A stretch of DNA of 64,000 nt from Streptomonospora nanhaiensis (GTDB lineage: Bacteria > Actinomycetota > Actinomycetes > Streptosporangiales > Streptosporangiaceae). The notes beneath the pieces were generated by a model. The model was not told the origin of the DNA. It saw only the letters and a list, made by a program, of their open reading frames with translations, and did no database searches. Of the stretch, positions 1 to 8,419 are shown in pieces; positions within the stretch are counted from its first letter, which is position 1; each line of letters opens with the position of its first letter. The position numbers and the translations under genes are program-made. The DNA lies in the NCBI RefSeq assembly GCF_013410565.1, contig NZ_JACCFO010000001.1, positions 3,162,001-3,226,000 of the forward strand, written 5' to 3'.

Positions 1-697
1 GGCCGCCGGCGAGGGCGGCGCCGGCGGAGGCGGCCGGGGAGGCGGGCCGCCGGTCGCGGTCGGGGGCGGCGTCCGGAGCGGGGGCGGTGGCGGCGCGCAG
101 CCGCTCGATCGCGCGCGGGATGGCGGCGGCCACGGCCTCCTCGGCGCTGACGTGCGCGACACGGCGGAAGCCCGACCGCATGGTGAACGGCGCCCCGTAG
201 GCGACGGTGTCGGCGCGCCACGCCTTCGTGAAGTCGTCGACCGGAAGGCGCGCGTAGGGATAGCCCTGGGGATCGTGCAGGGTGACGTGCGTGTCGTCCA
301 TTTCCACAACCACGGCGTAGTGGTCGGCGCCGATCGGTCCGGCCATTCCCGGCTGGTGGCTGAAATAGCCCATCTCCACGGGGCCGACCATGACCGGACC
401 GCGCTGCAGACGGTCGGCGAGCCGGTCGAGCGCGGTGCCCGCGTCTCCCCCGGAGCACGTGTCGGCGGCCCAGCCCAGGCCGGCCAGCGCGGTCTCCACG
501 CCGGCCTCGGGGGTCCAGCCGAAGGCGTCGAAGAACGGCAGCGTGCCGCCGACCAGCTGCATCCCGAACGCGCTTCCGGTCGCGGTCTCGATGACCGCGG
601 CCGGCGGCGCGTCGGCGCCCATCATCATTGCCAAAGAATTGGCGTAGCAGTAGGGCCCGGATCCCTGGTAAGGGAGCCCGTGGGGAGATTCGGTCAC
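1..697 (-). CDS. C39-like cysteine peptidase / BtrH-N-like protein, partial (C-terminus outside window)
   Basis: The frame is open from a GTG at 695-697 to the window edge (232 codons visible), so the C-terminus is missing. Near the N-terminus is GPYCYANSLAMMMG, a Cys in a Gly/Asn/Ser context that resembles the nucleophile region of C39-like or BtrH-N papain-fold proteins. About 110 residues later GADHYAVVVEMDD supplies the expected His, followed by DPQGYPYARLP. The middle (GGTLPFFDAFGW, GPVMVGPVEMGYFSH) matches the usual layout of the fold. No signal peptide or membrane segment is visible. The gene lies 49 nt downstream of the XRE/cupin regulator on the same strand and may be co-transcribed. 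The family call comes from the Cys/His spacing, so the substrate is unknown. Confidence 0.6.
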   Translation of the reverse strand, partial: MTESPHGLPYQGSGPYCYANSLAMMMGADAPPAAVIETATGSAFGMQLVGGTLPFFDAFGWTPEAGVETALAGLGWAADTCSGGDAGTALDRLADRLQRGPVMVGPVEMGYFSHQPGMAGPIGADHYAVVVEMDDTHVTLHDPQGYPYARLPVDDFTKAWRADTVAYGAPFTMRSGFRRVAHVSAEEAVAAAIPRAIERLRAATAPAPDAAPDRDRRPASPAASAGAALAGG

Positions 698-746
698 CGC
701 GCCAGGGTGCCGTTTTTCCCGGGAATTGTCACGCTGTCCGGAGCCG

Positions 747-1391
747 TCACGGCTCGGGCGGGGCAGCGGCCCCCGCCTCGCCCTCGGCGCCGCCGGCGTC
801 GCGGATGTGGATCTGCTCGCCCTGGGGGCTGAAGAGGATGAGGATCTCGGCGGGGCGGTCGGACCCGCTGGCGATCCCGTGCGGCCGCCGGGTGTCGAAC
901 TCCGCCGCCTCGCCGCCGTCGAGGACGGTGGTGTCGGCCCCGAGCTTGAGGTGGAGCGGGCCGGTGAGCACGTACAGCCACTCGTAGCCGCCGTGGACGC
1001 TCTGCCGGATCGGGGCGCCGGGGTCGCGGCCGGGCAGGATCAGCTTGAACGCCTGGACCGGCGCGCCGTGGCCGGCCAGGGGGATGTAGATCATCCCGTC
1101 CCGGCGCACGGGCCGGGGGTGGATCCGCGGGTCGCCGGTTGCGGGCGCGCCCACGAGTTCGTCCAGCGGCACCCGGTAGAGCCGGGCGAGCGGGATGAGC
1201 ACGTCGAGGGAGGGGCGGCGCAGGCCCGACTCCAGGCGGGACAGCGTGCTCACGGACAGCCCGGTGCGCTCGGACACGTCGGCCAGCTTGAGCCGCCGCC
1301 GGGTGCGCACCTCGCGCAGCCGGGGCCCCACCGTGCCCAGGAGCGCGTCGACGCCTTCGCCCGGTACTCCGCCGGACTCGTTCGTTTGCAT
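747..1391 (-). CDS. XRE-family transcriptional regulator with C-terminal cupin domain
   Basis: This is a 214-aa DNA-binding regulator. Residues about 20-75 form a helix-turn-helix (LRRPSLDVLIPLARLYRVPL, with GLSVSTLSRLESG as recognition helix). Residues 110-190 form a cupin barrel (GGYEWLYVLTGPLHLKLG, FDTRRPHGIASG), the layout of the PuuR/SutR-like group that senses small metabolites. The ATG at 1391 was chosen over longer upstream starts because it begins just before conserved sequence and has a TACACT hexamer 8 nt upstream. The gene faces a methyltransferase at 1484, and half-sites of a possible operator fill the gap, so it probably controls itself and that gene. Its ligand is not evident. 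Confidence 0.85.
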   Translation of the reverse strand: MQTNESGGVPGEGVDALLGTVGPRLREVRTRRRLKLADVSERTGLSVSTLSRLESGLRRPSLDVLIPLARLYRVPLDELVGAPATGDPRIHPRPVRRDGMIYIPLAGHGAPVQAFKLILPGRDPGAPIRQSVHGGYEWLYVLTGPLHLKLGADTTVLDGGEAAEFDTRRPHGIASGSDRPAEILILFSPQGEQIHIRDAGGAEGEAGAAAPPEP

Positions 1392-1410
1392 GTTCCGCAA
1401 GTGTATTTGC
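1386..1410. promoter_or_regulatory. Candidate XRE operator: TTGC/GCAA/TTGC half-sites
   Basis: TTGC (1386-1389), GCAA (1397-1400) and TTGC (1407-1410) are spaced 7 and 6 nt apart and form two overlapping inverted repeats at the start of the XRE gene. AGTGTA at 1400-1405 is, on the minus strand, TACACT, a possible -10 element 8 nt before the ATG at 1391. An autoregulatory site is inferred from position and symmetry. Confidence 0.4.
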
Positions 1411-1483
1411 CGGTGTGGCACCACGCGGGGAGAGTGAGGGGAGTTCCCGATGTCCGCCCTCCCCACAGCAGAGGAGCAGCCCG

Positions 1484-2113
1484 ATGGCAACGCCCAGCGA
1501 GGAGTTCTGGGAGCGGCACTACCGCCGCGCCGACCCCGGGTGGGGCACCCGGCCCAACGCCGTCCTCGCCGACACCGTCCCCGCCCTGTGCCCGGTGCCG
1601 GGGACCGCGCTCGACCTCGGCTGCGGGCACGGCGGCGACGCGCGCTGGCTGGCCTCCCTGGGCTGGCGGGTGACGGCGGTCGACGTGTCCGCCACCGCGC
1701 TGGCCCGGCTGGCCGAGGCCGCCGCCGCGGACGGCCTGGCCGACCGGGTCACGCCCGAACGCCACGACCTGGCGCACACCTTCCCCGAGGGCGTCTTCGA
1801 CCTCGTGGCCGCGAGCTACTTCCACACACCGCTGGACCTCCCCCGCGAGCGCGTGCTGCGCCGCGCCGCCGCCGCGGTCGCCCCCGGCGGGCTGCTCCTG
1901 ATCACCGACCACGCGTCGGTGGCGCCGTGGAGCTGGAACGCCGACGAGAACCCCGCCTTCCCCACCCCCCAGGAGACCGCCGCCGCCCTGGCCCTGCCCC
2001 CCACCTGGCACCCCGAACGCCTGGAGGCCCCGCAGCGCACCGCCACCGGCCCCAACGGCCAGAAGGCCGTGGTCACCGACAACGTGATAGCCCTCCGCCG
2101 CCCAACGGCGTGA
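1484..2113 (+). CDS. Class I SAM-dependent methyltransferase (TehB/tellurite-resistance-like)
   Basis: This is a 209-aa soluble Rossmann-fold methyltransferase. Motif I is ALDLGCGHGGDARWLA (residues about 42-57), followed by the acidic strand VTAVDVSATALARL and motif IV FDLVAASYFH. The opening EEFWERHYRRADPGW and the ITDHASVAPW segment resemble the small TehB-like group that methylates small or toxic molecules. The ATG at 1484 is preceded by GAGGAG with 7 nt spacing. The gene is divergent from the XRE/cupin regulator, which suggests substrate-responsive control. The acceptor cannot be read from the sequence. Confidence 0.85.
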   Translation: MATPSEEFWERHYRRADPGWGTRPNAVLADTVPALCPVPGTALDLGCGHGGDARWLASLGWRVTAVDVSATALARLAEAAAADGLADRVTPERHDLAHTFPEGVFDLVAASYFHTPLDLPRERVLRRAAAAVAPGGLLLITDHASVAPWSWNADENPAFPTPQETAAALALPPTWHPERLEAPQRTATGPNGQKAVVTDNVIALRRPTA

Positions 2114-2282
2114 CGCCCCGCCCCCGCCGGCCCGGGTGGCGCGGGCCGCGGCCGGTTCCGTTCGGCGCCCGCTCCCGGAGGTGGCGGGTGCCGGGAGCAC
2201 TGGGATGATGGGGGCCTCTGTCAGGCCGTGGTGAGGGGTTGCGCTGTCCACGTCGACGCGAAGTCCGGGACCGTCCCGGTGG

Positions 2283-3038
2283 GTGCGGTGGATGGTGACC
2301 GCGCTCGGGCTGGCCGCCTTCGGGCTGGGGGCCACCGCCGTCTTCGCCACCGAGAACGGCACAGGGGCGGCCGCGCTGATCGTCTTCAGCGGGGTCGCGC
2401 TCGTGGTCGCGGTATTCGGCGACCGGATCGACAGCCTGGAACTGGGCGGGGCCAACCTGCGACTGCGGGCCGCGGCCGCGCAGAAGTACGCGCTGGCCGA
2501 GCAGTCCGACGAACGCGGCGACACCGCCGCCGGGGAGCGGCTGCGGGGTGAGGCGCGGGCGCTGATGGAGCTGGCCGGCGCCATCGCCGCCGACTACCGA
2601 TCCACGCGCGGCGCCATGCCCTCCGGGCCCGCGCGCACCGCCGCCCTGGACCGGCTCGTGGAGCGGGCCGCCGACCTCGCGCGGGCGGGGACCTCCGATC
2701 CCGGGCGGGTCCGGGACTGGCTGCGCTCCGCGGACGAGGAGCGGCGGGTGACCGCGCTGGGCATGATGCAGGCCGATCCGCGGCTGCGCGACTTCGAGGC
2801 GCTGCCGCCGCTGATCGAGAAACCCGGGAGCGCCTTCGAGCAGTACCACGCGATGGTGCTCGCCCGGCTCATGCTCGGCGACCTCGATGCTCGGCAGCGC
2901 GAGCGGCTGCTTGAAGCCCTCACCGCCGCCGAGGGGGAGCGGCCGATGGGGCCCAACCGGCGGCGGGTGGCCGATGCGCTGTTCGCGGAGTTGGGGCGGG
3001 ACCGGGCGGAGGGTCGGAGGGCGGCGCAGGACGGGTAG
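2283..3038 (+). CDS. Hypothetical membrane protein with cytoplasmic helical domain
   Basis: This 251-aa protein has two N-terminal membrane helices (residues about 4-22, VTALGLAAFGLGATAVFA, and 30-48, ALIVFSGVALVVAVFG), separated by a short polar turn. A long Arg/Glu/Ala-rich segment follows (AAAQKYALAEQSDERGD) and probably forms cytoplasmic helices. The C-terminus (RRRVADALFAELGRDRAEG) is also helical and charged. I do not recognise the family. The start is either GTG 2283 or ATG 2292. It ends 27 nt before the TIGR01777 gene, so the two may be transcribed together. Confidence 0.6.
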   Translation: MRWMVTALGLAAFGLGATAVFATENGTGAAALIVFSGVALVVAVFGDRIDSLELGGANLRLRAAAAQKYALAEQSDERGDTAAGERLRGEARALMELAGAIAADYRSTRGAMPSGPARTAALDRLVERAADLARAGTSDPGRVRDWLRSADEERRVTALGMMQADPRLRDFEALPPLIEKPGSAFEQYHAMVLARLMLGDLDARQRERLLEALTAAEGERPMGPNRRRVADALFAELGRDRAEGRRAAQDG

Positions 3039-3065
3039 GGGGCACTCTGGGGCGGGTTTCGGGCT

Positions 3066-4448
3066 GTGAGCGGGAGGTGCCCCGTGGGGGTTGTGCGGTA
3101 CAGCGGTGTTGTGGACGCGCCGATCGGCGAGGTGTTCGCGTGGCACGGGCGGCCGGGGGCGATCCGGCGGCTGGCGCCGCCCTGGCAGCCGGTGCGGGTG
3201 GGGTCGGAGGCGCGCTCGCTGCGGGACGGGCGGGCGGTGCTGCTGCTGCCCGGCGGGTTGCGGTGGGTCGCCGCGCACCAGGCGGCCGGGTACCGGCCGC
3301 CGCACCGGTTCGTGGACGAACTCGTGTCGCGCCCGCTGGCGTCGGCGGTGTCGTGGCGGCACACGCACGCGTTCGCCGCCGTGGACGAGTCGTCGACGCG
3401 GGTGGTCGACACCGTCGAGACCAACGTCCCCGCGCGGCTGCTGGACGCGATGTTCGCCTACCGGCACGCCCAGCTCGCCGGCGACCTCGCCGCCCACGCC
3501 CGGGCCCGCGTGTGGGCCGGCGGGCCGCTGACCGTGGCCGTCACCGGCGCCTCCGGCCTGGTGGGCGGGGCGGTCACCGCGCTGCTGGCCACCGGCGGCC
3601 ACCGCGTGGTCCGGCTGGTGCGGCGCGCCCCCCGCACGCCCGACGAGCGCCGGTGGGTCCCCGACGCCCCCGCGTCGGGCCTGCTGGACGGCGTGGACGC
3701 GGTGGTCCACCTCGCCGGGGCCTCGATCGCCGGGCGCTTCACCGAGGCGCACAAGGCGCGGGTCCGGGACAGCAGGATCGGCCCCACGCGGCGGCTGGCC
3801 GAGGTGGCGGCGGCCGGCGGACCGCGCGTCTTCGTCTCCGCCTCCGCCATCGGTTATTACGGCCCCGATCGCGGCGAGGAGGTGCTGACCGAATCCAGCC
3901 CCCGCGGGGAGGGCGTGCTCGCCGACCTCGTCGCCGACTGGGAGGACGCGGCCGCTCCGGCGCGCGAGGCGGGCCTGCGCACGGTGCACGTGCGCACCGG
4001 GATCGTCCAGACCCCCCGCGGCGGGACCCTGCGGCTGCTGCGCCCCCTGTTCGCCGCCGGGCTGGGCGGCGACATCGGCGGCGGCCGCCAGTGGCTGGCG
4101 TGGATCGGGATCGACGACCTTGCCGACGTCTACCTGCGGGCGGTCCTCGACCCCGGGCTCTCCGGCCCCGTCAACGCGGTCGCGCCCGAGCCCGCGCGCA
4201 ACAGCGACTACACCCGCACCCTGGCCCGCGTGCTGCACCGTCCCGCGCTGCTGCCCGTGCCCGACCTCGGCCCACGCGTGCTCCTCGGCCGCGAGGGCGC
4301 CCGCGAACTCGCCCTGGCCAACCAGCACGTCGTGCCCGCGCGGCTGCGCGAGGCCGGGCACCGCTTCCGGCACCCGCGCCTGGAACCGGCCCTGCGCCAC
4401 GTCCTGGGCCGTCCGGCCGAGGGCGCGGTCCCCGGCCCCGGGGCGTAG
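3066..4448 (+). CDS. TIGR01777-family epimerase with N-terminal SRPBCC domain
   Basis: This is a 460-aa two-domain protein. Residues about 5-150 are an SRPBCC/polyketide-cyclase-like ligand fold (VVDAPIGEVFAWHGRPGA, TNVPARLLDAMFAYRHAQL). Residues 155-410 are an extended short-chain dehydrogenase with the nucleotide-binding VAVTGASGLVGGAV, then VHLAGASIAGRFT and the family signature SASAIGYYGPDRGEE. The C-terminus (LREAGHRFRHPRLEPALRHV) is the DUF1731 tail typical of TIGR01777 proteins. The SRPBCC-epimerase fusion is known in actinobacteria. The reaction is undefined, probably NAD(P)-dependent epimerase or reductase chemistry. The GTG at 3066 was used because it precedes the start of the SRPBCC domain. 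Confidence 0.85.
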   Translation: MSGRCPVGVVRYSGVVDAPIGEVFAWHGRPGAIRRLAPPWQPVRVGSEARSLRDGRAVLLLPGGLRWVAAHQAAGYRPPHRFVDELVSRPLASAVSWRHTHAFAAVDESSTRVVDTVETNVPARLLDAMFAYRHAQLAGDLAAHARARVWAGGPLTVAVTGASGLVGGAVTALLATGGHRVVRLVRRAPRTPDERRWVPDAPASGLLDGVDAVVHLAGASIAGRFTEAHKARVRDSRIGPTRRLAEVAAAGGPRVFVSASAIGYYGPDRGEEVLTESSPRGEGVLADLVADWEDAAAPAREAGLRTVHVRTGIVQTPRGGTLRLLRPLFAAGLGGDIGGGRQWLAWIGIDDLADVYLRAVLDPGLSGPVNAVAPEPARNSDYTRTLARVLHRPALLPVPDLGPRVLLGREGARELALANQHVVPARLREAGHRFRHPRLEPALRHVLGRPAEGAVPGPGA

Positions 4449-4519
4449 GGGCGGGGCGGCGCCGTCGGGTGTGCGCGCTCAGGAGTGAACGGATCCTCAG
4501 TCCTGGGCACCGGGTCGAC

Positions 4520-4532
4520 TATCCTCGACGGC
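4520..4532 (+). promoter_or_regulatory. Candidate leaderless -10 element for the TetR gene
   Basis: TATCCT at 4520-4525 is followed by 7 nt and then the ATG at 4533. There is no Shine-Dalgarno sequence. This is the spacing expected when transcription starts at or very near the A of the start codon. Confidence 0.5.
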
Positions 4533-5267
4533 ATGGCGAGCGCACAGGCGCCCGAAGGGCACGACGGCTCCGCGCGGGGCGCCGCGCCGGTGCCGCGCAC
4601 CGCGCGGCGCAAGGCCCGCACGCGGCAGGCGCTCATCAACGCCGGACGCGCGCTCATCGCCCGCAAGGGCGACACCGGGTTCAGCGTGCAGGAGATCACC
4701 GACGAGGCCGACGTCGGACTCGGCTCCTTCTACAACCACTTCGCGGACAAGCACGACCTCGTGCGGGCGGCGATCGAGGACGTGCTGGAGGAGCACGGCC
4801 GCCTCCTCGACGCCCTCACCGAGGGCAGCGACGACCCCGCCGCAGCGTTCGCCCTGGCCGTGCGCGCCACGGCCCGGCTGGGCGCCACACACCCCGAACT
4901 CGCCCGCATCCTGGTGCGCAACGGCATGGCCTACCTGTCGGCCGACCACGGCCTGGCGCCGCGCGCGCTGGCCGACATCCGGCGGGGGATCGAGGCCGGC
5001 CGCTTCACCCTGGGCGATCCCCAGATCGGACTGGCGGTCGTGGGCGGTTCTCTCATCGCCCTCATCCACCTGCAGTTGGAGGAGCCCGGCCGCCTGGCCG
5101 ACGACGCCGCCGACGACCTGGCCGAGCACGTGCTCACCATGTTCGGCGTGCCCGCCGGGGAGGCCCGCGAACTCGCCCGCGCGCCGCTGCCCGCCCCCTC
5201 CGCGAACCCCGATCCCGGGCGGGCCCCGACCTCCGCCCCGGCCCAGGCCCAGGCCACGGCCCCGTAG
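4533..5267 (+). CDS. TetR/AcrR-family transcriptional regulator
   Basis: This is a 244-aa regulator. The N-terminal helix-turn-helix lies at residues about 25-75 (ARTRQALINAGRALIARKG, VQEITDEADVGLGSFYNHF, the classic TetR recognition helix ending in the FYNHFADK motif). A helical ligand domain follows (residues 80-215), and then a low-complexity Pro/Ala tail. The gene is 431 nt upstream of an MMPL exporter on the same strand. TetR-MMPL pairs are common, with the repressor released by the exported compound. Palindromes in front of the exporter are plausible operators. The start is supported by a leaderless -10 arrangement. No local gene indicates the ligand. Confidence 0.88.
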   Translation: MASAQAPEGHDGSARGAAPVPRTARRKARTRQALINAGRALIARKGDTGFSVQEITDEADVGLGSFYNHFADKHDLVRAAIEDVLEEHGRLLDALTEGSDDPAAAFALAVRATARLGATHPELARILVRNGMAYLSADHGLAPRALADIRRGIEAGRFTLGDPQIGLAVVGGSLIALIHLQLEEPGRLADDAADDLAEHVLTMFGVPAGEARELARAPLPAPSANPDPGRAPTSAPAQAQATAP

Positions 5268-5698
5268 CCCCCGCGGCCCCCGGCTCCCGCCCCCGGTTTC
5301 GGCCTTCCTCCGGTCGCCCGCCCGGTGGGGCTGCACTCCCACCTTGCGCACCCCGGACCGGCCCGCCGCCCCGCGCCGCCGCCCGCGGCTCACACCGTCG
5401 GCATCGCCCTTCTCGCCGACCGCCGCGACCGCGCCCCGATCGCGCCTCCGCGCGCCTCCTCTCCGCTCCGGCGACCGGTGCGCCTACCCCGATCCGGTCC
5501 CCCGGCGTCCGGCACGCCGTTCTCTCCCGGCGCCCTCCCCCGCCACCTCACCGTGGGTGGGGGACGCCACATACCCGCAGGTGAACGCCCCTTTGCCACC
5601 CGGCCTATAGTCTGTTCTGACAGATACATCAGAAATGAAGACTTCATCAGTTTTGAGCGGTTCCCTTCACGGCACCGCCAACCCTCGGGGAAGCAACC
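5268..5698 (+). other. Intergenic control region before the MMPL exporter
   Basis: This 431-nt stretch has no convincing gene. Its first 300 nt are GC-rich without clear signals. The last 100 nt are AT-richer and hold two inverted repeats (5610-5647). A Shine-Dalgarno-like GGGGAAG lies at about 5688-5694, just before the ATG at 5699. Confidence 0.6.
5610..5647. promoter_or_regulatory. Candidate TetR operators upstream of the MMPL exporter
   Basis: Two inverted repeats lie side by side. TCTGT-tctg-ACAGA at about 5611-5624 has 5-bp arms. ATGAAG-a-CTTCAT at 5635-5647 has perfect 6-bp arms around one base. TATAGT at 5606-5611 could be a -10 element, but no good -35 is spaced to it. Assignment to the TetR protein encoded just upstream is an inference. 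Confidence 0.5.
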
Positions 5699-8236
5699 AT
5701 GGCAACGCTCCTGTACCGCCTGGGCAGATTCGCCTACCGCCACCGCCGGCCGGTCATCGGCGCCTGGGTCCTCCTGCTGGTGGCGCTCGTCGCGGCCGCC
5801 GCCGTGTTCCGCGTGCCCGTCAACGACTCCTTCTCCATCCCGGGCACGGAGTCCCAGGACACCGTCGACATGCTGCAGGAGCGCTTCCCCGAGCGCAGCG
5901 GCGGCCGGGCCACCGTGGTGCTTGAGGCGCCGCGCGGCCGCGACGTGACCGCCGACCGCTACCGCGCCGCCGTGGACGGCACCGCCGAGCGGGTCGAGGA
6001 CATCGACGGCGTCGAGTCCGTCACCAACCCCTTCGACCTCTACGACGAGGGATACGACCGCGCGCTGCACAGCGACGAGGTCCGCGGCACCCTCGTGGAC
6101 GAGGGCCTGAAGCAGGCCCGCGCCGACTACGAGTCGCAGGTGGCCGACGCCGAGGCGGACGCCCTCGACCAGGCCCGCGACCAGGTCGACCGGCAGTACC
6201 CCGAAGGTACGCCCGGCCGCGAGCAGGCCCTGGCGCAGGCCGAGGACCAGGCCCGCGACCAGGTCCGCGCCCAGACCCCGCCCTTCGACGAGGACGCGGC
6301 CCGCGCCGAGGTCGAGCGGCGGGTGGACCGCGCCATCGCCGAGAACGACCTCCCCGACGAAGCGGTCGACCGGATCGACCAGCAGGTGAAGGACCGCATC
6401 CCGCTGTTCTCCGAGGACGGCACCACCGCCCTGCTCCAGGTGCAGTTCACCGACCCCGACGGCAGCGTGCCCGCCGCCACGGTGGACGACCTCCTCGGCA
6501 GCGGCGGCCCGGCCGAGGACGCCGGGCTCACCGTGGAGTACAGCGGGCAGTCGATCTCCATCGCCCAGGTCTCGGGCATCCAGGGCGGCGAGGGCGTGGG
6601 CCTGCTGGTCGCCCTGGCCATCCTCGTGCTCAACTTCGGCGCGCTCGTGGCGGCCGGGATCCCGATCCTGGCCGCGCTCGCGGGCACCGGCGCGGGCATG
6701 GCGCTGATCTACGCGCTGTCGGAGGTGCTGGACCTCACCAGCACCGCGCCCCTGCTGGCCATGATGCTGGGCCTGGCCGTCGGCATCGACTACAGCCTGT
6801 TCGTGCTCTCCCGGCACCGCCAGCAGCTCTTCGCGGGCATGGACCCCCAGGAGTCCGCGGCCCGGGCCATCGGCACGGCCGGCAGCGCGGTCGTCTTCGC
6901 CGGCACCACCGTGGTGATCGCCCTCCTTGGCCTGGGCCTGGTGCGCATCCCGTTCCTGACCGTCATGGGTATCGCCGCCGCCATCACCGTCGTGTTCTCG
7001 GTGCTGGTCGCCATCACCCTGCTGCCGGCGCTGCTGGGCCTGCTCGGCCGCCGGGCCGGCGCGGGCCGGCTGCCGGGGCTGGGCGCCCGCGCCGAGCGGG
7101 CGCTCACCTCGACCGCCACCCTGGGCGCGCGGTGGGCGCGGCTGGTCACCCGGCGGCCGTGGCTGCCCGCGGTGGCGGTGCTGGCGGTGCTCGGCGCCGC
7201 GCTGCTGCCGCTGCCCGACATGCGCCTGGGCCTGCCCACCGACGCCTCCAGCGCCCCCGACAGCACCCAGCACCGGGCCTACGACATCGTGACCGAGAGG
7301 TTCGGCGAGGGCTACAACGCCTCCCTGCTGGTGACGGTGGAGTCCGACGACACCGGCGACGCCGACGAGGTGCGCGCCGACCTCGCCGACTTCGCCGAGG
7401 TCGAGAGCGTGCAGGCGCCGGTCTACAACGACGCCGAGGACACCGCCATGATCGTGGTCGTCCCCGAGCACGGCCCCTCCGCCGAGGAGACCGAGGGCCT
7501 GCTGCACGCCATCCGCGGCGCCCGCGCCGGCTGGGAGGCCGACACCGGCGCCGAGATCTCGGTGACGGGCGCGACCGCGAGCAGCATCGACACCTCCGAG
7601 CGGATCGCCGACGCCATGCCGCTGTTCCTCGCGGTGGTCGTGGGCCTGGCCCTGGTGCTGCTGATGCTGGTGTTCCGGTCCGTCGTGGTGCCGGTCAAGG
7701 CCGCCCTGGGCTTCGTGCTGAGCATGGGCGCCGCGCTGGGGGCCACGGTCGCGGTGTTCCAGTGGGGCTGGGGCGCCGGCCTGCTCGGGGTGACCCCCAC
7801 CGAGACACTGCTGTCGTTCCTGCCGATCGTGCTGATCGGCACCCTGTTCGGCCTGGCGATGGACTACGAGGTGTTCCTGGTCAGCCGGATGCGCGAGGAC
7901 TTCGTGCACGGCGGCGGCGCGCGCGAGGCGGTCGTCACCGGCTACCGCGCCAGCGCCCGCGTGGTGGTGTGCGCGGCCGCGATCATGATCGCGGTGTTCA
8001 CGTCGTTCGTCTTCAACGACAACACCACCATCCAGCCGGTGGCCTTCGCCCTGGCGGTGGGGGTGCTGGTCGACGCGTTCCTGGTGCGGCTGACCCTCGT
8101 GCCCGCGGTGATGGCGCTGTTCGGCCGCGCGGCCTGGTGGTTCCCCCGGTGGCTGGACCGGCTCCTGCCCGATGTCGACATCGAGGGCGCCGGCCTGCGC
8201 ACCGCCGAGCCCTCCGCCCCGGACCGCCGGGCCTGA
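5699..8236 (+). CDS. MMPL-family RND transporter
   Basis: This 845-aa inner-membrane exporter has the MMPL/RND architecture. There is one N-terminal helix (VIGAWVLLLVALVAAAAVF), then a large extracytoplasmic loop (residues about 45-295) rich in Asp/Glu/Gln. A bundle of five helices (about 300-450) follows, with the conserved GLAVGIDYSLFVLSRHR and the basic loop after it. The second half repeats the pattern: a helix near 490, a second loop, then five helices with LFGLAMDYEVFLVSRM. The Asp residues in GIDYSLF and AMDYEVF match the proton-relay positions of the family. The first loop contains repeated ARDQV-like helical segments. Expression is probably controlled by the upstream TetR. The cargo (lipid, metabolite or drug) is unknown. 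Confidence 0.92.
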   Translation: MATLLYRLGRFAYRHRRPVIGAWVLLLVALVAAAAVFRVPVNDSFSIPGTESQDTVDMLQERFPERSGGRATVVLEAPRGRDVTADRYRAAVDGTAERVEDIDGVESVTNPFDLYDEGYDRALHSDEVRGTLVDEGLKQARADYESQVADAEADALDQARDQVDRQYPEGTPGREQALAQAEDQARDQVRAQTPPFDEDAARAEVERRVDRAIAENDLPDEAVDRIDQQVKDRIPLFSEDGTTALLQVQFTDPDGSVPAATVDDLLGSGGPAEDAGLTVEYSGQSISIAQVSGIQGGEGVGLLVALAILVLNFGALVAAGIPILAALAGTGAGMALIYALSEVLDLTSTAPLLAMMLGLAVGIDYSLFVLSRHRQQLFAGMDPQESAARAIGTAGSAVVFAGTTVVIALLGLGLVRIPFLTVMGIAAAITVVFSVLVAITLLPALLGLLGRRAGAGRLPGLGARAERALTSTATLGARWARLVTRRPWLPAVAVLAVLGAALLPLPDMRLGLPTDASSAPDSTQHRAYDIVTERFGEGYNASLLVTVESDDTGDADEVRADLADFAEVESVQAPVYNDAEDTAMIVVVPEHGPSAEETEGLLHAIRGARAGWEADTGAEISVTGATASSIDTSERIADAMPLFLAVVVGLALVLLMLVFRSVVVPVKAALGFVLSMGAALGATVAVFQWGWGAGLLGVTPTETLLSFLPIVLIGTLFGLAMDYEVFLVSRMREDFVHGGGAREAVVTGYRASARVVVCAAAIMIAVFTSFVFNDNTTIQPVAFALAVGVLVDAFLVRLTLVPAVMALFGRAAWWFPRWLDRLLPDVDIEGAGLRTAEPSAPDRRA

Positions 8237-8337
8237 CGCGGGGGCCGCCCGCGACACTAGGGTTGGGGCCCGAGGGAGCGGCGCCGCCTCCGGCCGCCCC
8301 GCCGCGCCGGTCCGGCGCCGCGTCCCTGACGTGCGGG

Positions 8338-8343
8338 TAGGGT
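8338..8343 (+). promoter_or_regulatory. Candidate -10 element for prfC
   Basis: TAGGGT at 8338-8343 fits the actinobacterial TANNNT pattern. If used, transcription would begin near 8350. That would exclude the GTG at 8345 as a start and favour the GTG at 8420. Confidence 0.35.
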
Positions 8344-8419
8344 CGTGGCGGAGGTGCCTCGACGGGTGCGGAGCACACCCGCACCGCCATCAGCGACAGG
8401 TGAGGAACGAGCGGCAACG

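Noticed and set aside
2073-4400. 775-codon minus-strand frame opposite the membrane protein and TIGR01777 gene
   Set aside because: It is antisense to two well-supported genes and has the Gly/Arg/Pro/Gln bias typical of shadow frames.
5390-8257. 955-codon minus-strand frame opposite the MMPL exporter
   Set aside because: Extremely His/Gln/Gly-rich with no domain. It is the complement of a highly conserved transporter gene.
8237-8340. Hairpin after the MMPL gene as terminator
   Set aside because: The GGCGCCG/CGGCGCC arms are bulged and the loop is long, so the structure is not convincing.
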